Source: Sanguinoderma infundibulare | Taxonomy: Eukaryota; Basidiomycota; Agaricomycetes; Polyporales; Polyporaceae | Reading direction: 5' to 3' | Length of the DNA stretch: 64,000 nt | Assembly (NCBI GenBank): GCA_032821775.1 | Contig: JAVLRN010000002.1 | Location: forward strand, 3,906,001 to 3,970,000 | In this document: in pieces, positions 1 to 11,524 of the stretch | How the letters are laid out: every line of letters begins with the position of its first letter | How positions within the stretch are numbered: position 1 is the first letter of the stretch | Program-made: the position numbers and the translations under genes | The notes under the pieces: generated by a model | What the model was told of the DNA's origin: nothing | Databases searched by the model: none | The model's input: only the letters and a program-made list of their open reading frames with translations

Positions 1-774
1 TGAGCCGCCATGATCGTCCGTCAAGTCTCAGAGGCGGGGATGATGTCGAGACATGTATGTGGAGGTATGGCGAGCACGGCGTGTCGCGCAAAAGGGCGCG
101 GGGACATGGAACCGTCGAAGCTGTGGTAATAAGGACGTAGGTTCATGAGAAGATCGGTGTCCGGGGACGAGTTCCAAGCTGCTTCCGTTGCTTACTGGAT
201 CCCACGAGCGGCTCTCAGCGTCGGGTGCGACTTCGTCGTCCTCTCGCGCTATGTTCCGCGGTTGCTTGGCTCGGCTACAAGCAAAGACAGTGGTGGGCAG
301 GAGAGAAAGCGCGGCACAAGCGAGAGCAGAGCAAGGTGCTGACTCTTTGCATAACCCTAACCCACTGTGTCCGGAGGCTTCGGTCCGGCGGCCAAACAAG
401 TTCTGAGCCACCGCCCGCCACTCGCCCACCACAACTTGCCCTCGACCGACCATCATCCAGGAGAACCGCGATACGTAGAACGTATAAAGCGTCCCAGTTC
501 TTGAAGTTGCAAGGTGTGTGCGTTAGTGACTGCAGCGCATCAACTATGCTGACGCGGCCCACCATCACTACACCAGTATAAAGAGATTCGGGTCGGGCTG
601 TAACCCAAGGCATTTTGGTTCATAAACTGTCCGCCATCCATAATTGAAGTAGCCAATCCGCTTTGTTGAACAGCGGGGCCGAGCATGACGCGTCCGACTA
701 AGAAAAGATCGTGAGATTCCTCTCCCAATAGTCATTCTCTCCGTTGGCTGAGGTCATGGTTATGTTACTTACAG
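1..774. other. No recognisable gene (left edge)
   Basis: Several short overlapping reading frames exist on both strands (the longest is 142 codons on the minus strand, 28-456), but none has a recognisable domain or a convincing exon series. There is a TATA-like tataaag at about 483 without an obvious downstream start. The first exon of the F-box gene that follows may lie here. Otherwise I see nothing. Confidence 0.4.
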
Positions 775-2231
775 ACATAAGCGACGAGACAAGAGAACGA
801 TACCGAGAAGGTCCCCTATCGAATCTGTCTCAGTCGACATCTTCGACAAAGTGTTTCTCCTCCTCCTTGTTGATGGGGAGAAGAAGACACTCGCGGCGTG
901 CACTCTAGTGTCCAAGCGTTGGTTGGAGGTCGTTCGCCCCCATCTCTTCTCTACAATCACTAAGCGGCGCAGCCACGACTTCTCCACTTTCTTCCACTTC
1001 GTCAAGGGGCATCCAAACGTAGCACACCACATCCAGGATCTCGCACTGACAGCCCGCTTTTCGTTCGAAGACTTGGACGATATCAACATCTTCAAGCCAG
1101 TGGAGCGCGGATATTGGAATAAGCCCGTCTTGAACGTCACCGACTTCATTGCTGTTCTTCCGACCCTTGATTCTCTGCGTGCGCTGCGCTTTAAGGATGT
1201 CGTCCTTTCCTTCCCCGCGAAATCGCTATCTACATTACCAAACACCAACCTCACTCCTCTTCGAAGGATCGACGCCCTCAGCTTGGAACGGGTCAAGGAC
1301 GAAGAGGGTGTTGATACCCCATCATTGTTTTCCCTCCTCGACGTTTTATCCCCCCGTTCAATCCGGTCTCTGGACTGTTACGACCCGAAACCCCCACGTT
1401 CTGTCCGCCATACCGGCTTATCGAACGATGCAGACAATGTCTTGGAAAGGCATCTTAGCCTTAACTGGGGATCTCGACCTCCTATGGACATCGAGCATCT
1501 CTCGCTTTGGCGGGACATAACCACACTCGACCTTCTCACATTTTACCGGAAGAACATGATTCGACCCAGGTCCCTGCGGTCGCTGACCTCTCCTTGCCAC
1601 TCCCGGGAGGTGGCGAAGGAGGTGTGCGGCCTCCTGCGCGCCTGTGCAAGCGAGGACTTTGAGAAGCTCGACCTGGATATCCTCGAGTTGGTCAACCTTG
1701 AACAATATTGCTGTGAGTGCAGCATCAACATGGCTGGATCAACGTATTGATGAATCCCTCTGGAATGTATCAGCCCACCAGCGGTATGCCGGCGACTCGT
1801 ACTCGCCGTGGCGCGACCTGGCTTCCACAATCTCTTCGCTCAAGCAGCTCAGCGAGCTTCGCTTGCACGTACCGTACAACCGTCAGACTACGTTGCTTCC
1901 GGAGGCCTGCAAGACCCTGTTTGCTACCCTTGTCTCCGACGCCGCTCCCCCGACCATGCGTCACCTATACGTTGAACTGCAAGCCGAATGGGACTCGACC
2001 ATCGCGCCTGAAGCTGTCGAGTTGTGGGATCTCTCTACGCTGGATGACGAGTTGATGAGGCGGGATAGGTTTCCGCTCTTCGAGTCCATGGAGGTCCGCA
2101 TCGAAGCGTCCCGCTATTCGTCTGAGGAGCGGATCGAGTCACTCGAGGGGCGATTGGTCGAGGACGCGCTTCCGCGGCTCTGGAACTCCGGAATATTGAC
2201 CTTGGAATGGTATTTCACCGTGGAGTGCTAG
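775..2231 (+). CDS. F-box domain protein (two exons visible, start uncertain)
   Basis: The N-terminal part reads like the agaricomycete F-box: VDIFDKVFLLLL followed by ACTLVSKRWLEVVRPHLF, after which the protein becomes a leucine-rich C-terminal half of the kind found in basidiomycete F-box proteins. Such proteins are thought to act as substrate adaptors of SCF ubiquitin ligases through Skp1. Exon 1 runs to 1712, an intron gtgagt...cag lies at 1713-1773, and exon 2 runs from 1774 to the stop at 2231; the phases match (1+2 bases). Upstream of 851 the frame stays open without an ATG as far as an acceptor-like acttacag at 767-774, so a short first exon further upstream is likely. No disabling lesion is seen. 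Function beyond the F-box is unknown. Confidence 0.75.
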
Positions 2232-2635
2232 CCACCCACCCATCCTCCATGTAAGTCCTAGTCCAATGGTGTCTGTTTCGAACCTCGAGCGGATCGGGAT
2301 GGGAGCGTGTTGCGATTGTCTTTTATGTTTGGATGGGACACACGATGGCGCGCTAATAGTGGCCGGGATCCGACAAGAGACTGTATGACGAACCTGGATA
2401 CCATTTCTTGAATACAGAAGATGTTTTGCTATACCTCAACTGTATTTACCTGCTTTACCGCTCAGAATACGATGTCAACGGGCACGAAGTTGGCAGCATT
2501 TTTGGACCAATGCGTGGGGCTCAAGGGCTGCGTCACGGTGACACTCTTCCTCCAAGGCGGCACGCAGCTAATCTAATCAGTATTGCTGCCTGCAGTACAG
2601 TACTCATATGATCGATTTATACAATCACGATCGCT
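2232..2635. other. Intergenic, nothing recognised
   Basis: This is the 3' flank of the F-box gene. Only short frames are present, without coding character. Confidence 0.4.
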
Positions 2636-2829
2636 CGAGGACGTCCCAGTCGAGGCTTTCCACCGCATCTCCGCCGTGCTTCAGATTGAATGGGCTAAGG
2701 ATGCGCTCTGGTCTTGCACACTCGGCCGCTTTCCAGGGATTGGCTCCAGCTGGCACGCCCTTACCTCTTCTCCGCCGTCACTGTGAGGCACGACCGGTAC
2801 ATGTCCGATTCTGTGGTCCTGGGCTGAAA
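2636..2829 (+). pseudogene. Solitary F-box domain remnant
   Basis: One frame reads LEDVPVEAFHRISAVL and then ALWSCTL, the start of an F-box. After a shift of frame near 2720-2740 the sequence reads RDWLQLARPYLFSAVTV, the usual end of a basidiomycete F-box, and stops at 2829. The two halves are in different frames and no leucine-rich C-terminal part follows. It is best read as a decayed and truncated copy unrelated in detail to the neighbouring F-box gene. Confidence 0.5.
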
Positions 2830-3016
2830 CAAAAAGACAGCAACTACTACGACAAGCGGGTCCGTGTGGTATAATATGCGATGAATGTCCTGATGTCATG
2901 TACTCTGCGGTGACTTAGATATGAAGAGCCGTAAAGTCATGAGCAGAAGCGTGCGTGCGGCAGCTGTCCGCACACGTCATTAAGCGTCCGAATAGTCCAG
3001 AGCGGGAAATCGTGAT

Positions 3017-4438
3017 CTAGAGAACGAGGCCCGCGCCGACGACGACCGCCGCGCCGGCGACGATCAGCTCGAACCCACCACCAAGAAGCCGCGCCGCGCC
3101 GTTGTGGGCATTTCCAGTCGCCGAGGCACCGGCTGATGATGCGGTTCGGGAACCGGAGCCGGAGGCAGTCTAATCGAGGCAGTGCGTGAGCGAATGAAAA
3201 CCGGAGCGTTGAGGGCATGTGGGACTTACGGAGCCAGACCCAGACGCACTGGCGGAACCAGTTGCGCTGGCGGCGAAGCCGTTTCCGATCGTGCTCGTGG
3301 GGACGCAAGAAGAGGTCGCAGGGATCGGGTGTGCCGAGGGGGTGGGGTTCACGCCCTGGAACCAGGTCGAGGTGCCGTACACACCCATGGGCTGCGCACA
3401 TACATCGGGTTCAATTCGTAATTCCACGGTCCGATTTAGAACTGAGTCGAATGCGCACCTCACCCGAGTCACCTTTGCAGGAGTCGAACGACCCTGCGGA
3501 GTAGTTTCCTGGCATGTTCCAGTCGCAGCCCATGACGTCGTAGATGTGATTGCAGAGGGCGGGCGCGTTGGGGCCGTCCTTGCAAACGCGAATGCAGAAC
3601 TCGTTGAAGGCGATAAAGTTCTAGATAGGGTCGAGGCGTCAGCGGCAGCAGTACAATGGCACGGGGACAGTGGATGTTGTGCTATGGATAGACACTCACC
3701 GTCCATTCGTGTGCCTGGACCGTCCCGCCACCGAACGCGCTGGTGAACACGAGGCCGCCGATCGGATTACCTGTCATAGCGCGATGTCAGTATACTATGG
3801 ATGTCAAGTCGCGTGCGCACGGCGAGTGCAAGGCCGTGTATATGGATGACGGGCGGCGACGAGAGACCAGGAGGATGGTCGAAACCGTCCGAAATAGGAA
3901 TGGTCGAGGACGGGCGGGACATAGAGGGCTCGACTGACCATTGCCATCCGCACCGTGCGGGTCGAGCTCGCCTCCCTCATCGCCCTGGGGAACGTTGATC
4001 TTCGTGAGGTCACCAACGCCCGTAACCTGGACGTAATCTGGGGTCTGGACGAAGTGCGCGCCCGTGATGGCGCCGTCGGGAATTAGTCGTGTACCGTAGC
4101 CGGGCTTGATACACCATGCGACCTCGATTCGCTCAGTGTTCCCAATGACCGCGTCAGGTCCGGGGGTTGGAGGCGCGAAGACACACCAGTCGTCGATCGC
4201 GTTGACTGCCCGCATATTGAGCATCGGTATCAGAAGCAGCGCCTCAGAGAGGTGAATACGCACCGAATAGGTTCTGGCACGTCGAGTTTTGGTTGTTGCC
4301 GGTGCCACACTGGTTTGTGCCAGATTGGCCGTTCTCACTTTGGTTGGGAGCGTTGGTTGGGAGGTAGGTAGCGCTGTACGTTTGCGCGAGGGCGCCCGAG
4401 ACAATGGTAAGGAGGAAAAGGACACGATGGCGGAACAT
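3017..4438 (-). CDS. Secreted GPI-type 'macrofage activating glycoprotein' family protein, copy A
   Basis: Six exons (4438-4264, 4205-3939, 3770-3700, 3620-3459, 3391-3230, 3169-3017) join in phase to about 329 residues. The order is a signal peptide ending near ALAQ, a conserved ectodomain with GQSGTNQCGTG, ITGAHFVQTPDYVQVTGVG, GGELDPHGADGNG and MGCDWNMPGNY, a Ser/Thr/Gly-rich stalk, and a hydrophobic C-terminus typical of a GPI-anchor signal. The many cysteines suggest disulphides. The family is widespread in agaricomycetes and is named in databases after a fruit-body glycoprotein; its molecular role is not established. Two paralogs with the same exon pattern lie at 25349-27079 and 35459-36800. 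Family assignment is from recall of the conserved core. Confidence 0.85.
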
Positions 4439-4980
4439 AGTGAAGATCGACAGAGACCGGGAGAGAAATGGGAAAGGGACGACGGGGGCGGTGGGGTGGT
4501 GATTGGGGAGGGAAGGTCTATAACAGCGGAGTGTCCGCGACCTTAGCAGGAGCCCTTGAGCAGATGAGCCCGGTGAATATTTGAATTTTGACTCTGCATG
4601 CCACTTGGGGGCTGGAGCTTCGATCGCCTATTACCGGAGAGGTATTTTCTTTCCGGGTCGCTCAGGCGTGGACATCTTACTCCGGTGTAGCGGTCATGAT
4701 GACGCCTCATGATCCGGCGCCGGTACGTGAGGTGCTGATGAGGTGTCACTGCGGCACTGCAAAATGGGAAGCAAGCCAGGCAGCGGCCATCCAAAATCGA
4801 GCATACGCTCTCAAATGGTCCAACGCGTGAAAGACTTTAAGACATGCTGCGCACAAAACGGGACTCACGAGGATCGAATATACAACCCATGGCGTTCGAA
4901 TGAGATTTCCCATGTGGATCCAACCTGGTTCAACATAGACACTGGTTTATTCTCGTTGGACAACACAACCAAAGGTTAGC
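4439..4980. other. Intergenic upstream of glycoprotein copy A
   Basis: This presumably holds the promoter of the minus-strand glycoprotein gene. No clear TATA box or gene was found. Confidence 0.35.
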
Positions 4981-5269
4981 CTTGAGCCCCCTGGGCTGCG
5001 ACTGCTATCTGCAGTCAACTGTGCCGTCAATATTGGTAGTGGTATGGACAAAGAATGCCACACGCTACCTTCTTCCCAGAAATAGTTCTTCGCAGAATCC
5101 CACAAAAAGGAACTCATTGCCAACGAAAGTCGTTATCAACGGATAAATATAGAGCAGGTTCTAGTTCCCCCTCGAAGCAACAGAATGCGGGTGTGGGTGG
5201 GAATCAGTGGAATGCAAGTGGGATGGAGTCCCCAACGGACACCCGTGCGTGTCCTGAAGTACAACTATG
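4981..5269 (-). repeat. Dispersed spacer repeat, diverged copy
   Basis: Read on the minus strand, 5100-4981 carries blocks GAACTATTTC, TGGGAAGAAGGTA, GGCATT and ACGGCACAGTTGAC that match, in the same order, the spacers at 12549-12771 (minus), 49115-49312 (plus) and 54080-54303 (plus). Each spacer lies beside a ~60 bp element with inverted ends. One frame gives a short recurring peptide ILTAQLTAD, but no open gene is seen. Confidence 0.55.
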
Positions 5270-5329
5270 TCGGAAAATAAATCGGACTTCAACAACTTCA
5301 TAACACTGTTATGTTTATTTAATCTCCGA
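5270..5329. repeat. ~60 bp element with inverted ends (copy 1)
   Basis: It begins TCGGAAAATAAATCGGACTT and ends ATTTAATCTCCGA, so the outer ends are imperfect inverted repeats. It is AT-rich and contains ATAACACTGTTAT, a perfect small palindrome. Related elements of 60-61 bp lie at 12772, 49055 and 54019. It could be a miniature transposon remnant or a conserved promoter hairpin. Confidence 0.5.
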
Positions 5330-5472
5330 TACAAATCGGCGAAGGGCGGTCCTGGCCAGGCGAGGCTCTTGCTCTCGGGTCTGTTCCAGACGATGAGCGC
5401 ACTGCAATGACACTGCTTGACTTGCCATTTCCCTCCAGAGGCAGCTGAGCATCAACCCTCCGACACAAAGAC

Positions 5473-7208
5473 ATGGCCTTTCACTCCATTGCAGTCCTCG
5501 GTGGTGGCATTTCTGGGCTCTCAGCTGCTTTCCACCTCACAAGACGCCTCACTCCGCATTCCGGGACACGCATCACCCTTGTCGAGAGTGCCAATCGGTT
5601 AGGAGGGTGAGTGAAGTCGGAGAAGGAGTGGGTAAAGGATGACGCCGGGCAAGAGGCGGACATAGTGCTTGAGAGCGGGCCGAGGACACTGCGTCCGACG
5701 TCTCAGAGTGTCCTAAAACTAGTGAGTGCTGCAGTGGCATCCAAATCGGCTATATGCGACCCAGTCGGTGTCAACAGGTCGACAAAATAGGCCCATCTGC
5801 TTAGCGTCAGGTCTGCTGTCCTGACCGTGCCTCAGAGCGCGACTGCGGCCTGCAATCGCTTCTTACACTTCCCAGGTACGGATGGGCGTGACTATACCAG
5901 GTTCGCTTCCGTCACTACTCCGCTCTCCTCTCGCGAAGATACTGGTCCCTGCTGTATTGAAGAACGCCCTGCTATCGACGCGAACAGGTACGTACCATGC
6001 ACTAGCTGCTCTGACATTACGATGGTAACTCGAACGCAAACCTTAGTTCTGAACAATTCCTCCCAAAATGACCAGTCCGTTGACACGTTCCTCACTCGTC
6101 ATTTTGGAGCGGACTTCGCCCGAACGTTTGGCAGTGCCCTCGTTCACGGCATATATGCGACCGATTCGCGGCATTTGAGCGTCCGGTCCGCATTCTTCAT
6201 GATGTGCCAGCTAGCAGAGCGCGGAAAAGGCAGCGTGGTGCGTGGAGCCATCAAGAGATCTTCTCTAGCTCTCGAACGGGCCAGTACGGAGGCGCACCAG
6301 CGGACGAGACGTACCGACTCGAAGACATCCCCGAGCTCATGAAGGGCATCAGCGTGTTCTCGTTCCAAGACGGGATGCAAACCCTGACAGACGGGTGGCC
6401 TTTCGACTTGAAGAACTCGCTCACGTTGAGATTGTGAGAGGGGACGGCGCCGTTGCGTTGAGCAGATCAGCTAACGGTGAGTGCTTCGAAGTGAATACAT
6501 CTCTGACAATGGTTTTACATCCTGGCTTGACCGTCTTATCTCTAGATGACAGTGGAATCAGGGAAACGACTCGCATCGTCACATGTAGTGAGCTCCATTC
6601 CTCTTCCGCGCCTTCACCAGTTACTAGCCGCATCCAGTCCAGATAAGCCACTTCCACACATCATCGCGAATCCATCCTCCGCCGTCACCGTCGTCAACCT
6701 GGTATTCCCTTCGAGTTCTGAGCCCATCCACCCAGACGGCTTCGGCTATCTTGTTCCACGGCCGCCCACCGACTATCCCTCCTCGTCCCTCAGCATGCTT
6801 GGCACAGTGTTCGATTCCTGCGCCATCCCAACCCAGGACACGGTGCTGTCCTCCCCTTCCGCCTCTTCGCCTCCTTCGAGGTTCACCAGGATCACCGTCA
6901 TGCTTGGCGGCCCGTACATGACACCTACGCCCTCGCCCACTTCCCCGTCTTTCCTCCCCACGCTCCTCGAGTGTGCCGACACCTCGGACGCTCAGAGCCT
7001 CTGCCCAAGCCGTGCCTCGTGCGCGTACGTGAACACGTAGACTGCATCCCGACCCCTGGGGCACGCCGCGCGCGTGGCAGAGCTAACGACGGCGGTGAGG
7101 AAGCGCTGGGGCACGAAGGCGGCTGTTATCGGCGTGGGCATCCGGGGCGTGAGCGTGGGCGACTGTGTGGAGGGTGGACGACGGGCGGCATATAGTCTGG
7201 AGCTATAG
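5473..7208 (+). pseudogene. Protoporphyrinogen oxidase, decayed copy 1
   Basis: The copy starts with an ATG at 5473 and the FAD-binding VLGGGISGLSAAFHLTRR, but a TGA replaces a conserved Trp at about 5608. Later exons are recognisable (SQNDQSVDTFLTRHFGADF near 6070; PELMKGISVFSFQDG near 6340; ASSHVVSSIPLPRLH near 6560; IHPDGFGYLVPRP near 6730) but lie in several frames, with shifts near 6270, 6970 and after. It is the most diverged of three PPO copies; the intact one is at 51883-53648. An intact enzyme would oxidise protoporphyrinogen IX to protoporphyrin IX in haem synthesis. The TGA sits in ggtgagtg, so use as an intron donor is conceivable, but the other shifts still make it dead. Confidence 0.8.
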
Positions 7209-7478
7209 GGTACCCAGTGCGGCCTCTTACAACCCTACCTCGCTGCAGCATCCTGCGGTTACTCCTGCAAGCCAGCTGGCAAGGCGTCCAGGGCCTGATG
7301 GTCGTCATTCACTAGATGCTTTGAATCGGCACGCAATAGATTTCAGGACAGGGGCTACGGAGCTCTTGTGTCACCCATTGTAGCATGAGTCAAGTAGCAC
7401 CCGGGCTCGTCCGCTCCAGCCTTTTGACACAAAGGTTTCGCTTTCACTTCCTATCTCGACTCTGTCACCCCCACGACG

Positions 7479-8909
7479 ATGAGCTTGGAACATTCTCAGC
7501 TCCCTTTTACCTCTCGCGAACGCCATGATAACGGTCTGGACAGTCCACCGTGAGTTCATTCCGAACATTAAGTGGAAGCGCAAGCTTACGCCACAGGTCT
7601 ATCACAGCGCCGCAGATAGTCACGTCTCCGGCGATATGAAGCGCTGCGACATCGGGCACCTCCCTGTTGAACTCGTCCACAACATCCTCGAACTGATCGA
7701 CGCAGAGGAAGACGGCAAGGCGACCCTCATCAGTTGCGTTTCCTTGTGTAGCTGGTGGAGGAACATGGCTCTTCCCTACCTTTATGCCGATCTCAGGGTT
7801 CAAGGGCCGAAGCCGGACCGCCATCGGGGTTACGAGCGCGACTCTGAAGAGAGGAAACGGGCCGCGACGCACTTCTTCCATGTCTTCGACACGAGTCTGG
7901 ATGTACCACTGTGCATTCAGTACCTAGATTTCTCAAACCTCGAGGGCCTGGTTTGGGACAGATTTCAGAACATGCTCGGCGGCCTTCTGAACCTACGACA
8001 GCTCGTGCTGGTGAACACGGATTTTGTCGGATACAAGATCATCTGCGACATCGTCGGACCCCTGTTCCTCCTGCTCCCCACGTTCCCTCGGCTAGAATAT
8101 GCGGCGGTGAAGGTCATCAGCTACTACTTCGGCTCTCGTTGGTTGGCGAGTAGGGCTGAGGATGGAGAAACGGAGTTTGAATACGACGTCGTGCTCGAAC
8201 GCAAGTACTCCACTCCCTCTCACCTTGGTTCGCTGCGCGAAACGCTTCCTTCGAACCGTCTGCGATCGCTCTGGGTCAAGCCCGGATCGTGGCCGGCCAT
8301 GGAGGCGTTGCGCGCGCTGCTGCAAGCGCAAGGACAAGGCCTAGAGGAGCTTGCCGTGGCTATCTCCTGGCGTCTTGGATGGGACGCAACTTGGCCACCG
8401 ATTAGAAACGGTGAGTTGTCTATTAGTTCAATCGCCTTCGCAGTCCGCCTGATCTGTCGCAAGGCAGCGTGGAGGATGTCGCCGCGCAGAACATAGCGCC
8501 GCGATGGGCCGTTCTCTCTCTCCTTCGAGACGGCATCTCCGCATGCGTCGCTTTGGAGTTCTTCCACCTCTGGTACCTGCTGGAAACGTTCACCTACCAA
8601 GGCCTGCTCCCGGTCTGGAGCAACACATTGATGGCGCTCCCTCCATCAATCAAGCAAATTTCGGTATTCCTCGCAAGCGCCTGGAACACCACCTTTCCCG
8701 ACGATTGCTATCTACACGACTTGGCGCTGCTCGACGACGCTTTCGCGGATGGACGGTTCCCATGTCTCGCCTCTGTGTGGGTCATCGGCGATCCCCCAGA
8801 TCAAGGCATCGAGGAGGCCATGGAGTTCCTCGAAGGATTTGTTCGAGAGACGTTGCCCCGTATTGACAGAGCCGGACTGCTAGAGTTCGAACCCGACGGG
8901 CGCTGGTAA
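7479..8909 (+). CDS. F-box domain protein, three exons
   Basis: Exons 7479-7549, 7608-8410 and 8464-8909 join in phase to about 439 residues. The start ATG at 7479 (MSLEHSQL) is chosen because the related pseudogene at 24246 begins MSLERPQL at the same point. The F-box follows at about residues 35-75: DIGHLPVELVHNILELIDAE, then VSLCSWWRNMALPYLYADL. The rest is a leucine-rich adaptor-like region ending LPRIDRAGLLEFEPDGRW. The third exon uses an AAG acceptor at 8461-8463, the only nearby site giving the right phase. It directly follows PPO copy 1, and a truncated copy of it follows PPO copy 2, so PPO and F-box were duplicated together. The substrate is unknown. Confidence 0.8.
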
Positions 8910-9769
8910 GTGCCGCAACCCGATTCACTGGCCGTAAGTCTTGGCCTCTGATCGCATACGCAGGTTGCCAAAATACGGAAATCCTTTGTAGTCAAATGAC
9001 GGAATGGCGTACTGCGCATGCTCGTGGAAGTCCTGGGGTCAAAATGCCGTCACCCCCATTGGTGCCGCGCAGGTAGCTATAAGTTACGAGCGTAGTGCGT
9101 TGTTGAAAGACTTAAGGACAGCTAATGAGCGACTGGCGATGGCGATGGTGGTGTTGTTCCATCCAAGAGATCCTCGGCCAGGGGACGAGCAGTACCGTCA
9201 TCTACTATAAGACGATCCTTACTGGCCCTATACCGTCCCTCTGTTTATACTTCCGACCTACCAGGCCCGATTAAGGGGCACATGCTCTGCCTCCTGGAAG
9301 GCCGAGAGAAGGCGCGAGCGAGCCGATCGCCCCTTGCAGGTAACGAAACTATGGTGACATGTTCATGGTGAGACGTCGACGATACCGGGGCGCTGCGATG
9401 CCGTCCTCACAGTCATCGATCACGTCCTGTGTCTCGCAGGCTTAGCCTGGATGGCCAATTCTCGCCTCGCCTCGCTCGCCTGCGTAAACCGAATACGGAG
9501 CGCATCCTAAAGTTCCCCGACCTAGGTGTCGTTTTAACCTTGCGGTTATGGCGGCAGACTACGAAGACTGGAATGTGCGACCCCAATACCGTCCGTGTCG
9601 AATGGAACTTGTTGGGTGCATAAGCACCACTCGGGATAGCTGTCCGCAACTTGAGGGAAGGTGATTATAAACGACTTTCGTCGCATTATAAGCAGGAGAT
9701 ACACTGTACGACAGGTTGTGGTCGTCCTATTAGCCCCTGCACCGTCCTCTGTATTTCTGAATCACTACA
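8910..9769. other. Intergenic, nothing recognised
   Basis: This lies between the 3' ends of the F-box gene and the minus-strand DUF6533 gene. Only short frames are seen; no repeat shared with other parts of the window was noticed. Confidence 0.4.
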
Positions 9770-11524
9770 CTACTCAGAGCACAGAGCCGCAAGCAATTTA
9801 CTGCCATCGCTGCAGTCTGCGATGGGCTCTGAAACGACTTCATCATGATCCGAGCCCTCGCCATCCCAGTAGTCTTCAGGCGTGAGAGGGGTAGCGAGCG
9901 AGCCAACCACCCTGTTGAAGATGACTGAGCTTGTCTGAGATGGAGTCCCGTCCCCAAGCTGAACCGAGGACATGATGCCGAGTGCCTTTTGGTGGTTTAC
10001 TGATTGAAGGTGCAGCAGGAACCGCTGGACGAGGATCACCGTCAACCTTGGAAATTCCCAGGTTAGTATCTCAAATATCAATCTGACATTGTTGCGCGGT
10101 ACATACGGGTTCGTGAAATATGTGACAACGCTGGTGTCCTGGAAGGGAGATAGGGCAACCTGGGATGATATCATAGTCAAAATTGTTAGCCTTCTCGTGC
10201 ATATCCACATGGGGGCTGGCTGCTTACGGATAGCAATGAGAAGCTAAGATGCATTCCGTTCAGGATGAACAGAATGCTAGCGAGGTCCGATTCATGTCAA
10301 GGCTTCTACTTCATTTGGAGATACACATATTACTGACAGAAAGTAGATCATGCCTGTATCCAAAATCAGCCAACATTTAGACAATGTCATGCTGTAAGAC
10401 CCACCATCCATAAGAAGCACATCCGCGAATGTTTTACGACGTGCGCGACGCAAGCCAGCACGCTCACTAAATAGGGTTGACCACGTGATGCCCATGACAA
10501 TGCAGTCCGCCACAAGCAAAGATGTGCGGGAGGCGATTGTGACTGGGACAACCCTACAGTCAGTACCACTGGTAGCAACCCAATTATGCCTTCAAGTTGG
10601 AAAACCTAACGCACATCTGGGCTGACCATTAGACTACCAGGATGACCAGTGAAGAAACGAGAACTTGAAGTGCTCACCGGGTTGATATTGATTCCGGGGT
10701 GGGTTCAAGCAAAGTACACCCGAACGGACTCAGGATCTCCCCAGTAGTTCCATATGCGAGGTTAGCCTATTTGCGCCATCAGTAGAAAATTGCATCTACA
10801 AAGGTGCTCCACTGACGAGGTTAATGCAAAGTGGTGCAATCGAGAGGAAGAAGACAAGAAGGGAGAGTATCCAGCGATGTTTGGAGTGGCCGGATAATGC
10901 GAATACACGCATAGCAGAGAATGCTATAGAGGACAAGATGGACATGACTGCAAAGTATTAGGACTATGAAGGCGCACCTGCCCAAGCAATGTATGGCAAG
11001 CGTGCGAGGACGAAGACAGTGACAGTAACAGCAGCACAGCTAAGTAATTAGTTGGTCAAGCTTGTGATCGAGTATATATGTATTTGAGACAACGGTATCA
11101 CAAACCTCTGTAATAATAAGATTTATAGTGAGTTGGGGGATTGAGTACACCGACGTACCTTGATAGGTGGTGAGGAAAAAATTACCAAGTAGAGGGTGTA
11201 CAAGGACAGGTTCAAGTATCTGTTCAGAAAGAACAAGACAATGGCGCCCGTCTGTCGACTCATCCAGAAATATTCTACTTCCTCGCGGATGGTCAGAGCG
11301 AATTCATACAAGAACAGAGCTAAAGAGTGCAAAGTTAGAAAGGGGAATAACGTTACTCTTCAATCAACTAAGGAACAAGGTCGCACCAGCAGCCGCTATC
11401 TGGCAGCAGTTTTCGAGGAACCTACAAACACTACTTCAGGACACGGTTACTGAGTAAGTGAGGAAAAGACATACTCGCTCTGATAGTCTGCGATAATGGC
11501 CGATGTTCCATCCGGGGATGCCAT
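9770..11524 (-). CDS. DUF6533 seven-helix membrane protein, copy 1
   Basis: Start ATG at 11524 (MASPDGTSAIIADYQ). Exon 3 (about 11335-11162) holds the DUF6533 core: EFALTIREEVEYFWMSRQT and LNRYLNLSLYTLYLV. Later exons give hydrophobic stretches (FSAMRVFALSGH; LSLLVFFLSIAPLCINL), ADCIVMGITWS, and a final exon with VQRFLLHLQSVNHQK and a hydrophilic acidic tail to the stop at 9770. The family is a fungal multi-pass membrane protein without known biochemical function; the topology resembles 7-TM receptors. The exons I could check are open and joinable, so it may be functional. A two-base exon at 11106-11107 is needed to keep the frame. It is the inverted counterpart of the gene at 56462-58296. 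Confidence 0.7.

Noticed and set aside
349..362. Telomere-like ataaccctaaccc
   Set aside because: Only about two units; no array, so not evidence of a telomere or interstitial telomeric block.
4981..5269. Short conserved peptide ILTAQLTAD in the spacer family as a small gene
   Set aside because: Frames are interrupted in some copies and start and stop are not conserved, so DNA-level homology explains it.
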